The notes beneath the pieces are model-generated. The model made no database searches. It had not been told where the DNA came from and saw only the letters and a list, made by a program, of their open reading frames with translations. 64,000 nucleotides of DNA from Oceanihabitans sp. IOP_32 (GTDB lineage Bacteria; Bacteroidota; Bacteroidia; Flavobacteriales; Flavobacteriaceae): assembly GCF_009498295.1 (NCBI RefSeq), contig NZ_CP040813.1, positions 2,921,001-2,985,000 of the forward strand, written 5' to 3'. A program made the translations under genes and the position numbers. This document shows, piece after piece, positions 1 to 9,512 of the stretch. Each line of letters opens with the position of its first letter. Positions within the stretch are counted from its first letter, which is position 1.

Positions 1-982
1 AGATTTCTCCTATTTTTTGAGTTAAAGTTTTGTCTTTATAAACTTCAATTGTTCTATTTTCTAGTGAAAAAGATAGTTTTGGCCTGTTGTTTTTGGCATC
101 TTCGGAAGCTTTTATTTTTACTTTATAAACTAAAAAAATTGGACTCCCTTTTTGAAGCTTTAGTGTTTTTGCTTTTTCAACGTCCATTGGTAAAAAAATA
201 CCACTTGTACTATATTTTAATTTTTTTTCATTTTCATCAAATGCTTCAAACCAAGACGCGTCTATAAATTGTTTTCCGTTCAAATGATTAAAAATATAAT
301 AACCTTTTTTCTGAAAATTATAAGGATTTTGACCAAATTGAGCTCTTATACCTGCTTTACTCACATAATAGGCGATAAGCTCGTCGTTAGGAAAAAAGGT
401 TTTGCTCCAGTTTAGTAGTTCGTCCAAATGGTTTTTTGTAAAACTGGTATAGCTGCGGTGTTGTTTAAATTCGTTTACATTAATATGACGTACACTTCCC
501 CAATAAGAGGGCGTTTGTCGCATGCCATACTTGCCTACAGCGTAAGAACAATTCGTGTCTGATTCGTCGCAAAAATAAGTCTCTAAAACTTCTTCGGAAC
601 CTACTAAACCCAAGAGTTTCAGCAAATGTCTTTGTGCTAAAATGGAATTTTTTAGTTTTTTATCGGCAACTTGAGAACGCTCGGTTTTTGAGAGTTTGTT
701 TTTATCCATATCGGCATAAATAGCCGACATATATTTCATGTTCACCAGTTCTTCAAAAGCCTTTTGAGTGCTTAATTCTTTATTTATCTTACTAAAAAGC
801 AGATTTCCAAACCTAGGTAAACCTTTATGCGCTTCTATTTCTACATCAATAAAATGAGGAGAAGGCGCTTTAAATGTTATGTAGCCACTTGTGGCGTTAT
901 TAGATTGCGCATTTAGTTGTATTGTTATCATCCAAAACGCACAGAATGTTAAAGATTTTAAGATGTTATTATAAAGTTTCAT
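1..982 (-). CDS. Secreted protein of unknown family, paralogue 1 of 3 (3-prime end cut by window edge)
   Basis: The gene starts at the ATG at 982 and stays open to base 1 (327 codons), so only about the last eight residues and the stop are missing. It has a signal peptide of about 25 residues ending in LNAQ. I do not recognise the family. It shares a clear skeleton with the next two genes upstream: SP(S/H) followed by H-x-G-x-PRFG near residues 40-60, a YM(S/K)A-x-Y-x-D helix, NEFK-x(4)-YTS, an LLNWS motif, a KKGY(Y/W) motif and a C-terminal KIGEI. Residues 138-147 carry two Cys (FCDESDTNC) that match FCNPKTNDC in paralogue 2. It lies 7 bp downstream of paralogue 2, so the three form one operon. 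Likely periplasmic or surface-exposed. Confidence 0.75.
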   Translation of the reverse strand, partial: MKLYNNILKSLTFCAFWMITIQLNAQSNNATSGYITFKAPSPHFIDVEIEAHKGLPRFGNLLFSKINKELSTQKAFEELVNMKYMSAIYADMDKNKLSKTERSQVADKKLKNSILAQRHLLKLLGLVGSEEVLETYFCDESDTNCSYAVGKYGMRQTPSYWGSVRHINVNEFKQHRSYTSFTKNHLDELLNWSKTFFPNDELIAYYVSKAGIRAQFGQNPYNFQKKGYYIFNHLNGKQFIDASWFEAFDENEKKLKYSTSGIFLPMDVEKAKTLKLQKGSPIFLVYKVKIKASEDAKNNRPKLSFSLENRTIEVYKDKTLTQKIGEI

Positions 983-989
983 AGTGTAA

Positions 990-2063
990 TTATTTAACCG
1001 TTAAGTTTTCGTCTATCGAAATTTCACCTATTTTAGTTTTTAAATCTTCGGTGTTGTACAATTCTATGATTGAATCATCTAAAGAAAAAGACGATTTAAT
1101 GCCCGTTCTGTATGGGTCTATACCCTTTAGTAACACCTTTATTTTAAAAACCATATAAATCATCTTTGTTTTTTCAGAAAATTGTTCGGCGATGTGTGCT
1201 GGCATTTTATATAGAATAGATGAGGTATTCGAACTTGTTAGTTTTCGCTCGTAAGCTGTTTTAGGTATTAAATTGTAAAACCGAATAAAGAACCAACTAC
1301 TTCGGCTGCTATGTAAACTTAACCAAAAGCCCTTGTTTTTAAAATCGTAAGTGCCAAGTCTAGATGTTAAAACCATATAAGCATCTATGGTATTATCTGT
1401 AAATAAACTAGCACTCCAATTTTGTAATGTTTCAAGATGTTGCGATACATAACTGGTATAGCTATTTAATTTTTTAAACTCGTTTGCACCTGAACCTCCC
1501 CAAGGTAATATATGGCGAGCTACTCTGTAATAATTTTCAGATGTGTAATTACAATCGTTTGTTTTAGGATTGCAAAAATATTTGTTAATAAGCTTTACAC
1601 TGCTTATCGCATTTGCAAGTTTTAGCAATTGGTTTTGTGCTTGTAAGGAGTTTTTTTCGTTTTTATACATACTACTAGCTTGCACAGTGAAAGATTTTTT
1701 GTCTAAATCTTTGTAGGTTTCTGCCATGTATTTCATGAGCAATAGTTGCGTAAAAGCTAGCCTACTTTCAGATAGCTTCGCATTTTTTATATCTATACCT
1801 TTTGCTTGTACTACTTTATGGCTTAAATGGCTGCCGTCTGGGAGTAGGGCGTAACTGTTTTGATTTCCAAACCTTAAAAGTCCATGGTGCGTTTGTAAAA
1901 TAAGCGGTATAAAGTTTTGAGAGGGCGACTCAAATGTTTTTGTATCGTGATAACCTATGGTCTTTATGGAGTCTTTTATAGGTTTAATTTGAGCATTTAC
2001 TAAACCGTAAAATAAGACAAATTGTATCACAAATATTACTTTTATTCTTTTTGTGTTTAACAT
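990..2063 (-). CDS. Secreted protein of unknown family, paralogue 2 of 3
   Basis: 357 residues with a hydrophobic N-terminal signal ending near VNAQ (residues 22-25). It is the middle copy of a tandem triplet. Shared positions are HHGLLRFGNQN, LLMKYMAETYKDLD, KNSLQAQ, NEFKKLNSYTSYV, TLQNWSASLF, TSRLGTYDFKNKGFW and the end GEISI. No catalytic motif is visible. The spacing to the copies on either side is 3 and 7 bp, which indicates co-transcription. A pair of Cys in a FCNPKTNDC segment may form a disulphide, which would fit export. Function unknown; a role at the cell envelope is inference from the signal peptide only. Confidence 0.75.
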   Translation of the reverse strand: MLNTKRIKVIFVIQFVLFYGLVNAQIKPIKDSIKTIGYHDTKTFESPSQNFIPLILQTHHGLLRFGNQNSYALLPDGSHLSHKVVQAKGIDIKNAKLSESRLAFTQLLLMKYMAETYKDLDKKSFTVQASSMYKNEKNSLQAQNQLLKLANAISSVKLINKYFCNPKTNDCNYTSENYYRVARHILPWGGSGANEFKKLNSYTSYVSQHLETLQNWSASLFTDNTIDAYMVLTSRLGTYDFKNKGFWLSLHSSRSSWFFIRFYNLIPKTAYERKLTSSNTSSILYKMPAHIAEQFSEKTKMIYMVFKIKVLLKGIDPYRTGIKSSFSLDDSIIELYNTEDLKTKIGEISIDENLTVK

Positions 2064-2066
2064 AAT

Positions 2067-3107
2067 TTAATCTTCCGTTATTATTTTTTTTAAAGATAAT
2101 TCGGCAACTTTTTCAGTTAAAGCGAGATCTTTGTAGAGGGTTATAATCGGACTTTCAAAATGATGTTCAAATTCTGGGATTTCTGGTGTTTTATTGCTTT
2201 TGTCTTCCGTAAAGGCTCTAAGGGTTACTTTTACTTTAGCAGTTGCATATAAAGGGTTAGGTGATGCCGTTCCTCTTTTAAATTTGGTGGGTTGTTGCAG
2301 CTTTTCGGCTTCTTCAGGTGAAATTTTAAATAAAATTTTTAAAGATGGAGTACTACTAGATCTGCTTTTTTCTCCCATTGAAAAGCTTTCGTAGCTATTT
2401 TTGGGAACATGATTTTTAAAGAAATTATACTGGGTTGAAAAGCGTGTATTGCGTTCGCGTATAGATGCGATTGGAATTTGTATCCAATATCCTTTTTTAT
2501 CAAAATCGTAATTTCTCAGTCTAACTGTATGAACCCAATAAGCCGAAAAAGCGTTGTTTTTAAGTATGGTGTTGCTCCATGTTAGAAGTCCGTCAAGATT
2601 GTTATTTACAAAGGTTTTATAATTTCTTCTTCTTTCAAATTCGTTCTCACCCGCATTTATATTTCCAGCAATGTCAGTACAAACAGTATTGGTAAGTTTA
2701 TAAAATTGCTGTTGAGCCTTATACGAGTTTTCCTCTTTTTTGTTTGTACCACTAGGCCTAGTTGAAGCGCGTACCTCTCTATTAAAATCGTTGTACATGG
2801 CTTTCATATAATCCATTTGAATTAGGTTTAAGAAATTCATATCGCCTGCAATGATTAACTCATATTTCTCTTTTAAATCAAGATTTCGACTTGCATTTGA
2901 TGCTATATAGGTGTTTAAAACACCAAACCGCGGTATGCCATTATGACTTTGTAATACAATATCTTTATAGTTTTTAGAAGGAGATTTTATGATAAAAATA
3001 TCATTGGTATCGAAATTATAAGTATTGCTTTGTGCGTATGCAGTAGTATGTAAAAGTAATATAAAGAGTATGGAATAAATTGTTTTGGCTTTGCTGTAAT
3101 TACTCAT
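2067..3107 (-). CDS. Secreted protein of unknown family, paralogue 3 of 3, first gene of the operon
   Basis: 346 residues with a signal peptide ending near AYAQ. It is the first gene of the tandem triplet in transcription order. Conserved elements with its two paralogues are SHNGIPRFGVLN, LIQMDYMKAMYNDF, EENSYKAQQQ, GENEFERRRNYKTF, LLTWSNTIL, VRLRNYDFDKKGYW and a C-terminal V-AELSL. It lacks the two-Cys segment of the other two copies, so the copies have diverged rather than arising very recently. A 168-bp gap separates it from the small secreted protein upstream. No known domain recognised. Confidence 0.75.
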   Translation of the reverse strand: MSNYSKAKTIYSILFILLLHTTAYAQSNTYNFDTNDIFIIKSPSKNYKDIVLQSHNGIPRFGVLNTYIASNASRNLDLKEKYELIIAGDMNFLNLIQMDYMKAMYNDFNREVRASTRPSGTNKKEENSYKAQQQFYKLTNTVCTDIAGNINAGENEFERRRNYKTFVNNNLDGLLTWSNTILKNNAFSAYWVHTVRLRNYDFDKKGYWIQIPIASIRERNTRFSTQYNFFKNHVPKNSYESFSMGEKSRSSSTPSLKILFKISPEEAEKLQQPTKFKRGTASPNPLYATAKVKVTLRAFTEDKSNKTPEIPEFEHHFESPIITLYKDLALTEKVAELSLKKIITED

Positions 3108-3276
3108 AAGGTTGGTTTTAAGTCATTTAAGTTAGACAATATATGCTGCGTTTATAAACTATGGCAAATGCTTATTAAATTGGCAACTAGAAAGGCAAAC
3201 CGCTATAAATGTGATTTCTAGCTACCACATTACGTTCGTTTTTGCTTTTTAATAAGGCCGAGTTTAATGCCTTAAA

Positions 3277-3762
3277 TTAATTATTATCAGGTTTGGGCTC
3301 TGCGTTTTTTAAAGTAATAGACATACTGTGTTCTTCAATCGCTAAAACCTTAAATTTACTTTTAGTTTTTACGGGGAGGTTTTGCCAAAGCTCATCAGCA
3401 CTTTTTTTAAATTCAACTAAAAAGGTAGCTGTATTATTTTTAAATTTTTTAGTGACACCTTTTACACTCTTTGTAGATTTTATGGCATTTTTCAACATTT
3501 CTAACGAAGAATTGCCATATTCAACATCAGTGATATTAATGTTTATGGTTTGTTTGGTCTTTTCTTTTTTAGATTTAAAAATGGACCCAATATCTTTTAT
3601 AGTCTGCTTTGTCGTACTTAACGCCTCTTTGGTCTCAGTATTGGTTTTTTTAACTTTATCTGTTGTTTTAGAAATTTCACTTTCATCACTTTTATGTTGA
3701 GAGAGTGCCACATTAAAACATAAAATCAAAAGGATACAAGGGAGGGATTTTAAAGTTTTCAT
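3277..3762 (-). CDS. Small secreted protein with a Lys/Thr-rich linker and an alpha/beta C-terminal domain
   Basis: 161 residues: signal peptide (about 1-21, ending ALSQ), a charged low-complexity segment rich in K, T and E (about 22-75), then a compact domain (about 76-152). The pattern of that domain, beta then a helix with GNSSLEMLKNAI then VKGV-x-KKF then TFLVEFKKSADELWQNLP, resembles small ferredoxin-like envelope domains, but I cannot name a family. It is on the same strand as the three-paralogue operon and 169 bp upstream of it, so a functional link is possible but not shown. Confidence 0.65.
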   Translation of the reverse strand: MKTLKSLPCILLILCFNVALSQHKSDESEISKTTDKVKKTNTETKEALSTTKQTIKDIGSIFKSKKEKTKQTININITDVEYGNSSLEMLKNAIKSTKSVKGVTKKFKNNTATFLVEFKKSADELWQNLPVKTKSKFKVLAIEEHSMSITLKNAEPKPDNN

Positions 3763-4091
3763 AGCTGAGATTTTAAAAATTAGTTTCCTTAATTTAATTA
3801 TATTATTTTAAAATTCTTTTTTAGAATTGGTACGCGGTAAGTTTCAGTTTATATTCGGTAAAATAAGAAGAGCCTTCTTGTCGTAAATTGGTGATTAGAC
3901 TAGAATAATTGACCATTAAACAATTATTTAACTTTATGTAGTCGTTTTTAAAAGCTTTTTTATAAATTACCTTGAGATGTTAATACACTGGTGTGTTTTG
4001 ATGCATTCTTTTCTAAAAAAATATGCTAAAAAATTGCTTTAATGTATAACTATAGGGCTCATTCTATTAGAGCGTAAAAAACTGAGATTAA
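3763..4091. other. Intergenic gap between divergent genes
   Basis: The 329-bp AT-rich gap lies between the minus-strand secreted-protein genes and the plus-strand sensor kinase, so it must carry both promoters. I see no clean TAnnTTTG match with a well-spaced TTG on either strand, no tRNA and no repeat. Confidence 0.4.
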
Positions 4092-5840
4092 ATGAGGATT
4101 TTAAATATAGTATTCGTTTTCTTTTTTTCTTTTCAATTTACTCTAGCGCAAGAAAAAGATTCTATAGCCATGCATCTAATGAGTTATGCTTCTTTAGATA
4201 CGATAAGGAGTGAGCAACTCATTGAAGCCTCAAATTATTTTACTTATAGCAACCCAAAAAGAGCCTTAGACTATATTAATGAAGGATTGATTATTGCAAA
4301 AGAACAAAATTGGAAAAAAGGAGAGGCCTTGGCATTAAACCAAAAAGGAACTATCTATTATACCATGGCAAATAATCTAAAAGCATTAGATTATTTTTTA
4401 GAAGCCTTAGATGCATCAGAACAAATAAACAATCAAACCTTAACAATTAATGTCTATAATAATTTAGCTAATATTTATGCCGATATGAAAGACTTTGATA
4501 AGGCGCTAGAGAATTATAACAAGTGTTTAAACATTGCGACTCGGGCGCAGGACACCATCAATCAAATAAGGGCATTCAATAATATGGGTAATGTGTATAG
4601 TGAAACACAGCGTGTTGATAAATCGCTAACTTATTTTAATGAAGCTTTATTTTTAGCCCAGGCGTTAGATCATCCTTTTTTTGTGGCAGCCATTACAAAT
4701 AATAAGGGACTCGCCTACAAAAGAAAAGCAGACTATAAAAATGCATTAAAATATTACGATGAGGCCTTAAGGCGTTCTCGAAAAATAAATAATAAATATA
4801 TAGAAGCGACCGCATTAAACAGTTTGGGTAAAGTATCTATACTTCAACAAGAATTTAGCCAAGCCAAAATATATGCCAACAAAGCGCTGCAGGTTTCTAG
4901 AGCGATTGATGCTGTAGAATGGCAAGCAGATTCATGGCTAGTGTTAAATCAAGTTTATGAAAATGAGGGAAAGTATAACCAATCTTTATCGGCTTATAAA
5001 AATTATATAACATTAAGGGACAGCGTTTATAGTGAAGAAAAAAGTGCAGAACTTACTAAGAAAGACATGCAATACCAGCTTGACAAACAAGAAACGACAG
5101 CACTAGCAGAAATAAAACACCAAACTTTTATAAAAAACACGGCCATCGGTACTGGAGGAGTTGTATTGCTTTTTTTAGTTGGTGGTTATTTTTTGTACAA
5201 TCGCAAACGCGATGCAGAGTTTAAAACAAAAATGGCGGAAACCGAACTAAAAGCATTGTGTTCTCAAATGAATCCGCATTTTATATTTAATGCCTTAAAC
5301 TCTATAAGTCATTATTTACAAACTAATAATGTAGAAAAGGCAGATGCGTATTTAGCCAAATTCTCGACATTAACACGCGCTATTTTAGAAAATTCTGAAA
5401 AAAAATGGATTCCGATTTGTGAGGACTTAGAGCTCTTAAAATTATATATCGACATAGAATCATTACGTTTAAAAAACAAATTATGGTATCACATCTTAAT
5501 TGACGAAAATATTGATATTGAGAACACTTTAATTCCGCCATTAATTTTGCAGCCTTTTATCGAAAACAGTATTTGGCATGGTATTTCAAATAAAGACGGT
5601 GATGGTTCAATTGTAATTGAAATTAAAAGTACTGGTAAAAAATTAATTTGTGCTGTTGAAGATGATGGTGCTGGTAGATCTCATAGTATTAAAAACTCTA
5701 ATTCTATGGGAATAAAAATCACCAATCAAAGGCTGGACATTATCAATCAAATTAAACAGGTAAAAGGAACTATACGTTTTATTGATAAGAAACAAGGTTT
5801 GCGTGTTGAGCTTTCCTTGCCACTCGAGCTTAAATTTTAA
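4092..5840 (+). CDS. LytS/YehU-type sensor histidine kinase with periplasmic TPR repeats
   Basis: 582 residues. A signal peptide (1-20, ending TLAQ) is followed by about six TPR repeats (about 40-320; for example ALNQKGTIYY, NNLANIYADM, NNMGNVYSET), a single membrane segment (about 350-372), then the His_kinase domain of the LytS family. The phosphoacceptor is His396 in QMNPHFIFNALNS. The ATP-binding site follows with the N box IENSIWHGI, the glycine box EDDGAGR and MGIKITNQRL. It is coupled to the LytTR regulator 5 bp downstream, so the two form a two-component system. The TPR region would sense a protein or peptide ligand in the periplasm; the signal is unknown. Confidence 0.92.
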   Translation: MRILNIVFVFFFSFQFTLAQEKDSIAMHLMSYASLDTIRSEQLIEASNYFTYSNPKRALDYINEGLIIAKEQNWKKGEALALNQKGTIYYTMANNLKALDYFLEALDASEQINNQTLTINVYNNLANIYADMKDFDKALENYNKCLNIATRAQDTINQIRAFNNMGNVYSETQRVDKSLTYFNEALFLAQALDHPFFVAAITNNKGLAYKRKADYKNALKYYDEALRRSRKINNKYIEATALNSLGKVSILQQEFSQAKIYANKALQVSRAIDAVEWQADSWLVLNQVYENEGKYNQSLSAYKNYITLRDSVYSEEKSAELTKKDMQYQLDKQETTALAEIKHQTFIKNTAIGTGGVVLLFLVGGYFLYNRKRDAEFKTKMAETELKALCSQMNPHFIFNALNSISHYLQTNNVEKADAYLAKFSTLTRAILENSEKKWIPICEDLELLKLYIDIESLRLKNKLWYHILIDENIDIENTLIPPLILQPFIENSIWHGISNKDGDGSIVIEIKSTGKKLICAVEDDGAGRSHSIKNSNSMGIKITNQRLDIINQIKQVKGTIRFIDKKQGLRVELSLPLELKF

Positions 5841-5845
5841 ACGGT

Positions 5846-6580
5846 ATGATAAAAGCAATATTAGTAGATGATGAAAAGCATTGTACAGACAGGTTGCAGC
5901 ATTTGCTTTTAAAACATTCGGATATTATTCATGTTATCGCTGTTTGCCACAACATAGAAGCTGCTAAAACGAACATTGAAAAATTAAATCCAGATTTAGT
6001 TTTTCTAGATATTCAATTAAATGAAAACACAGCCTTTGCGTTGTTAAAGCGTATTAAAGCGATAAAATTTCAAATTATATTTACGACTGCTTACAATAAA
6101 TATGCAATCGAGGCCATTAAGTTTAGCGCCTTCGATTATTTATTAAAACCCATTAACAATGAGGAGTTAAAGCTCACTTTAACGAGATTAAAAAACATGA
6201 CACTCCCAAACTTAAAGCTTGATGCTTTATTTTATAATACAGCTCATAGCGAAGAAAAAAAAATAATAATTGCTACTGAAAAAGAGACATTCTTTTTAAA
6301 AATTTCTGAAATTATCCGTTGTAAGGCCGAAGGAAGCTACACCTCAATTTTCGTGGCGTCGGGAAACCGTATTCTGGCATCAAAAACATTAAAGTATTTT
6401 GATGAATTATTAAGTTCGTATACCTTTTTTAGATCACACCAATCTCACTTAATAAATTTAAAATTTATAGCTAAGTACGTGAAGGGGACTAAGGCTTACC
6501 TCATTATGAGCGATAGGAGTGAAGTCCCTCTTGCAAAACGACGCAAAAACGATTTTTTAGATAAATTAAATGATTTTTAA
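5846..6580 (+). CDS. LytTR-family DNA-binding response regulator
   Basis: 244 residues. The receiver domain (1-120) has the acidic pair DD at 8-9, the phosphoacceptor Asp55 (VFLDIQ), Thr in FTTAY and Lys in LLKP. The LytTR DNA-binding domain (about 137-240) carries ATEKETFFLKISEIIRC, the EGSYTSIFV strand and FFRSHQSHLINL. It begins 5 bp after the sensor kinase stop and is its cognate regulator. Targets are not visible; the three secreted paralogues upstream are divergent neighbours and possible targets, by inference only. Confidence 0.93.
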   Translation: MIKAILVDDEKHCTDRLQHLLLKHSDIIHVIAVCHNIEAAKTNIEKLNPDLVFLDIQLNENTAFALLKRIKAIKFQIIFTTAYNKYAIEAIKFSAFDYLLKPINNEELKLTLTRLKNMTLPNLKLDALFYNTAHSEEKKIIIATEKETFFLKISEIIRCKAEGSYTSIFVASGNRILASKTLKYFDELLSSYTFFRSHQSHLINLKFIAKYVKGTKAYLIMSDRSEVPLAKRRKNDFLDKLNDF

Positions 6581-6619
6581 AATATTTGTGCCCTAGCAGT
6601 AACTAGAGCTGTTGTTTTA

Positions 6620-8692
6620 TTACTTTAATAAATCAGGATTGTCAAGAATTAGCTCTATCTTTTTTATAATTACAGTAATCTGGTTCATCTGTGTTTCAAT
6701 ATTTCTAAAATAGAGGCTAATATCGCGATTAACCCAACTTTCAGAAATAACTCTAGCGCCCAAACTTATTCTTAAAATAGCACTCTGTATATCATTACCA
6801 TACTTGACATTAACGGCTTGGCCGATATGGCATTTCTGTGCTGCAAGTCTTATAGTTTCAAGCGGTGAGCCTTCAAATTTATCAGATAAATCAGAATTTA
6901 AGAGGGTATAGAGCTTTTTTACCTGTTCAACTGATAGTACTGTATTATCTTTAAGGATAAAAAACGGAAAAATCGTTCGAATATTTCTAAGACCTAATTC
7001 TTGGTTGTTAAAAGCATTACTTTTCTTCTCCTTTCCAAAAAGAGGCTCTAAAAAGGAGGCTTCGTTTATGGAGTCTTCAACAAAATTACAGAACATCTCA
7101 ATACCTAAATTTCTGTACAAAATAGGCGTCTTAAAGTATCTAGTCATTTCAACTATGGCTGCATTCCAGCGCATGTATGATCCGAAATTAAAGCCTTCAG
7201 ATAATTGTTTTGAGCAATACCAAGATGAAGGCCAATCAGAATAATTATAATAGGTATTTAAACCCTCGGGTAAGGTGTTTTTAACCATGTTAATGGATTC
7301 ACTAACGCTTTTAGGAACTATTAAAGCTCCAGAATAAGCAGGTCCAGTAAAGTATTTACTACCAGTAATACTTACTATATAGTCTTTGCTTAAATAGTCT
7401 TTTAAATCTTTAGGATCTAGTCTAAGTTGTGCACTGTCTATAACGATTTGTATCGATAAATCATCGATTGTTTTTAGCTTTTGAATCATATCCTGACTAG
7501 GGGATTGACAACCTAGTTTAGATTGATCCATGACGTGCAATACAATGTGTTTGCCTAACGCCGTATTTTTAGAAACGGCATGATAAACTTCGTCGTCTAA
7601 CTGCGACGCCGATTTTAATTTACCTTGATGATCTCTAAGAGGAATTTTAACTAAATCTACAGCTCTAAATCCTTCAATGTTATCACCTTTTTTCACCTTA
7701 AAGTTTAAGGCTGTGGTGTTTTCAAAATGCTCTCCTTTTAGCGCTGCTGGCACTCCACTGCCGGTCTCGTCTGAAGCTACTAAAATATGTGTTATTTCTT
7801 TTTTTGAAACAACCTGTGTTAATGCTGCAATTTGAAGTGAAGAGTCTGTTCCCGAAGGTGAAAAAATTATTTCATATTCCTGACTTAAGCTCAGTGCTTT
7901 TCGAAGATTGTTTTTTAGAGATTCCGAAAATTCTTGAGTGGCTTCTTTTAATCCTTTTTTTAAACTGTTTTGAATTAATATGGTTCTGGCTTTGTCTGTT
8001 TTGTCGAAAGCAAAATTAGATACACTGCTTGCCGTTGAAGATGCAAATGTAAAGGCTTCCGGTCTTGGGAATGGTCTGCAACCATATTTGTTAAGTAGTT
8101 GAATTTCGTCAATATTTAAACGAAGATCTCCACCAGACATTAATAAGTATTCGGTTGGTTTTGCTAGGTTTTCAAGAATTGGTTTCCAATCGTTATTAAT
8201 TATTAATTTTGTATTGTTTGATCCATGAAAAGATTGAAGCTGCTCATATTCTTCTGTGTTTTCAGCACTTAAATCGGTATCTGTTTTTATAAGGTTGATT
8301 AAGAAATTATCTAGATTTTCTAATTTTTCCTTATCTTCTTTGGGGAGTAATTTATAAAATATTTGAGTCACTTTTAATGCGGCCAAATCACAAAGAGCAG
8401 TACCCGATTTGTCTTTACCCAAAGCTTTATACCATAATTGCCATTCTATACCATACCTAAGATATGTTAAAGCTAAAACAGGCGATTCTAAAAAAGAGGA
8501 ACCAATGGTTATGGATTTGTTCGGGATTATTTTAAACAAATCAGGTTTACCACTAGAAGTAATGATAGTTATATTGTTTATTTTCGGTACGGTGTTAAAT
8601 CTTTTTAAAACTCTAACCAGATAATTCACGTTTTCTTTTTCAAATAAATCGTTTCTTTTATATTGATTTTCAATTAGTGCATTATTTTTCAT
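6620..8692 (-). CDS. Large PLP-dependent fold-type I enzyme with an N-terminal extension
   Basis: 690 residues from the ATG at 8692; an in-frame TTG at 8716 is a weaker start. The central and C-terminal parts look like a class V or group II PLP enzyme: a phosphate-binding segment SPSGTDSSLQ, IDSAQLR as the Asp that pairs with the pyridine nitrogen, and a likely Schiff-base Lys446 in TGSKYFTGP. The first 200 or so residues (LTYLRYGIEWQLWYKALG) form an extra helical domain that I do not recognise. It stands alone, with no pathway genes beside it, so the substrate cannot be told. A weak -7 match (TACTTTTG read on the minus strand, 8775-8768) lies about 75 bp upstream. Aminotransferase, decarboxylase or lyase activity all remain possible. 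Confidence 0.75.
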   Translation of the reverse strand: MKNNALIENQYKRNDLFEKENVNYLVRVLKRFNTVPKINNITIITSSGKPDLFKIIPNKSITIGSSFLESPVLALTYLRYGIEWQLWYKALGKDKSGTALCDLAALKVTQIFYKLLPKEDKEKLENLDNFLINLIKTDTDLSAENTEEYEQLQSFHGSNNTKLIINNDWKPILENLAKPTEYLLMSGGDLRLNIDEIQLLNKYGCRPFPRPEAFTFASSTASSVSNFAFDKTDKARTILIQNSLKKGLKEATQEFSESLKNNLRKALSLSQEYEIIFSPSGTDSSLQIAALTQVVSKKEITHILVASDETGSGVPAALKGEHFENTTALNFKVKKGDNIEGFRAVDLVKIPLRDHQGKLKSASQLDDEVYHAVSKNTALGKHIVLHVMDQSKLGCQSPSQDMIQKLKTIDDLSIQIVIDSAQLRLDPKDLKDYLSKDYIVSITGSKYFTGPAYSGALIVPKSVSESINMVKNTLPEGLNTYYNYSDWPSSWYCSKQLSEGFNFGSYMRWNAAIVEMTRYFKTPILYRNLGIEMFCNFVEDSINEASFLEPLFGKEKKSNAFNNQELGLRNIRTIFPFFILKDNTVLSVEQVKKLYTLLNSDLSDKFEGSPLETIRLAAQKCHIGQAVNVKYGNDIQSAILRISLGARVISESWVNRDISLYFRNIETQMNQITVIIKKIELILDNPDLLK

Positions 8693-9312
8693 GTGCGCTT
8701 TAATTAGAATTAACAACCTGGATTGTCAACGTAAAATTTTATAGAATTAAATAATTATTTCAATTTGCAAAAGTATATATTTTTTGCTTATTATCTGCCC
8801 TTTATAGCGGGCATATAATTCAATTATGGAAACCTAATGAATTATTTTCGAAACACGGTATAATTTTCAAATAAAACATAGTTGTATGTTGACAGTATTA
8901 TTTTAACAGAACCTTAATTTGATGATTTGTTTTTTCTTTTCAGGACGTACCTATGAAGCTGAAATAATTTATTTTCCGAACTAGCTTTTAGCCTTATTTT
9001 ACTGGTTAATCGGATTTTTTATGAGTTTTTAACGAATTAATGAGCACATGGTTTTTTCTAAAAAAAACTTAAATTTTAGATTATTTGATTTTCAGTTGTT
9101 TAAGTTTGAAAACGGAATTGTTATCAAAAAAAAATAAAATTAAAGTGAAATTTATCTTGTGTAATAGTGAATAGCATATTATATTTGCCGAACCTTAAAA
9201 AAAGGTAAATAATAAAGTTCTAGTATCTCAAGTTAGAGTCATTTATTTTTATAACAGCTTGTAGATAGTTAAAATATATAAGATTTTGTTTTCGTAGAAA
9301 CATTAAAACTAC
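8693..9312. other. Gene-free gap upstream of tRNA-Arg
   Basis: About 620 bp of very AT-rich DNA without a convincing ORF. It holds a weak minus-strand promoter near 8768-8775 for the PLP enzyme and a good plus-strand promoter for the tRNA (9157-9187). The rest looks like decayed sequence; I see no repeat in it. Confidence 0.5.
9157..9187 (+). promoter_or_regulatory. Bacteroidota-type promoter for tRNA-Arg
   Basis: TTG at 9157-9159, a 20-bp spacer and TATATTTG at 9180-9187. This fits the Bacteroidota primary sigma consensus (TTG, about 19-20 bp, TAnnTTTG). The inferred start is about 9193, some 120 bp before the tRNA. Confidence 0.65.
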
Positions 9313-9386
9313 GGGCTCGTAGCTCAGCTGGATAGAGCACCTCCCTTCTAAGGAGGCGGTCATAGGTTCGAATCCTATCGGGCTCA
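9313..9386 (+). tRNA. tRNA-Arg (anticodon TCT)
   Basis: 74 nt cloverleaf. The acceptor GGGCTCG pairs with CGGGCTC through two G.U pairs and is followed by discriminator A. The D arm is GCTC-AGCTGGATA-GAGC, the anticodon loop CTTCTAA gives TCT, and the T arm is ATAGG-TTCGAAT-CCTAT. CCA is not encoded. It marks the left edge of the accessory island, a usual integration point for mobile DNA. Confidence 0.97.
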
Positions 9387-9389
9387 CTT

Positions 9390-9418
9390 AAAGCTTCACT
9401 CTTGTAGTGGAGCTTTTT
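9390..9418 (+). terminator. Rho-independent terminator after tRNA-Arg
   Basis: Stem AAAGCTTCACT / AGTGGAGCTTT with a 5-nt loop, then a T run, starting 4 bp after the tRNA. Confidence 0.8.
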
Positions 9419-9512
9419 TGTTTTTTATATGTTTGTTTTAATACTATTTAATGAATACTGAAGTTTTAGAGGATCAAGTCCAAAAGTTGTGTTTTAAATA
9501 TTATTTCTAGAG

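Noticed and set aside
3293-3700. 135-codon plus-strand ORF
   Set aside because: It is antisense to the small secreted protein and is built of hydrophobic codons mirrored from its Lys-rich sequence.
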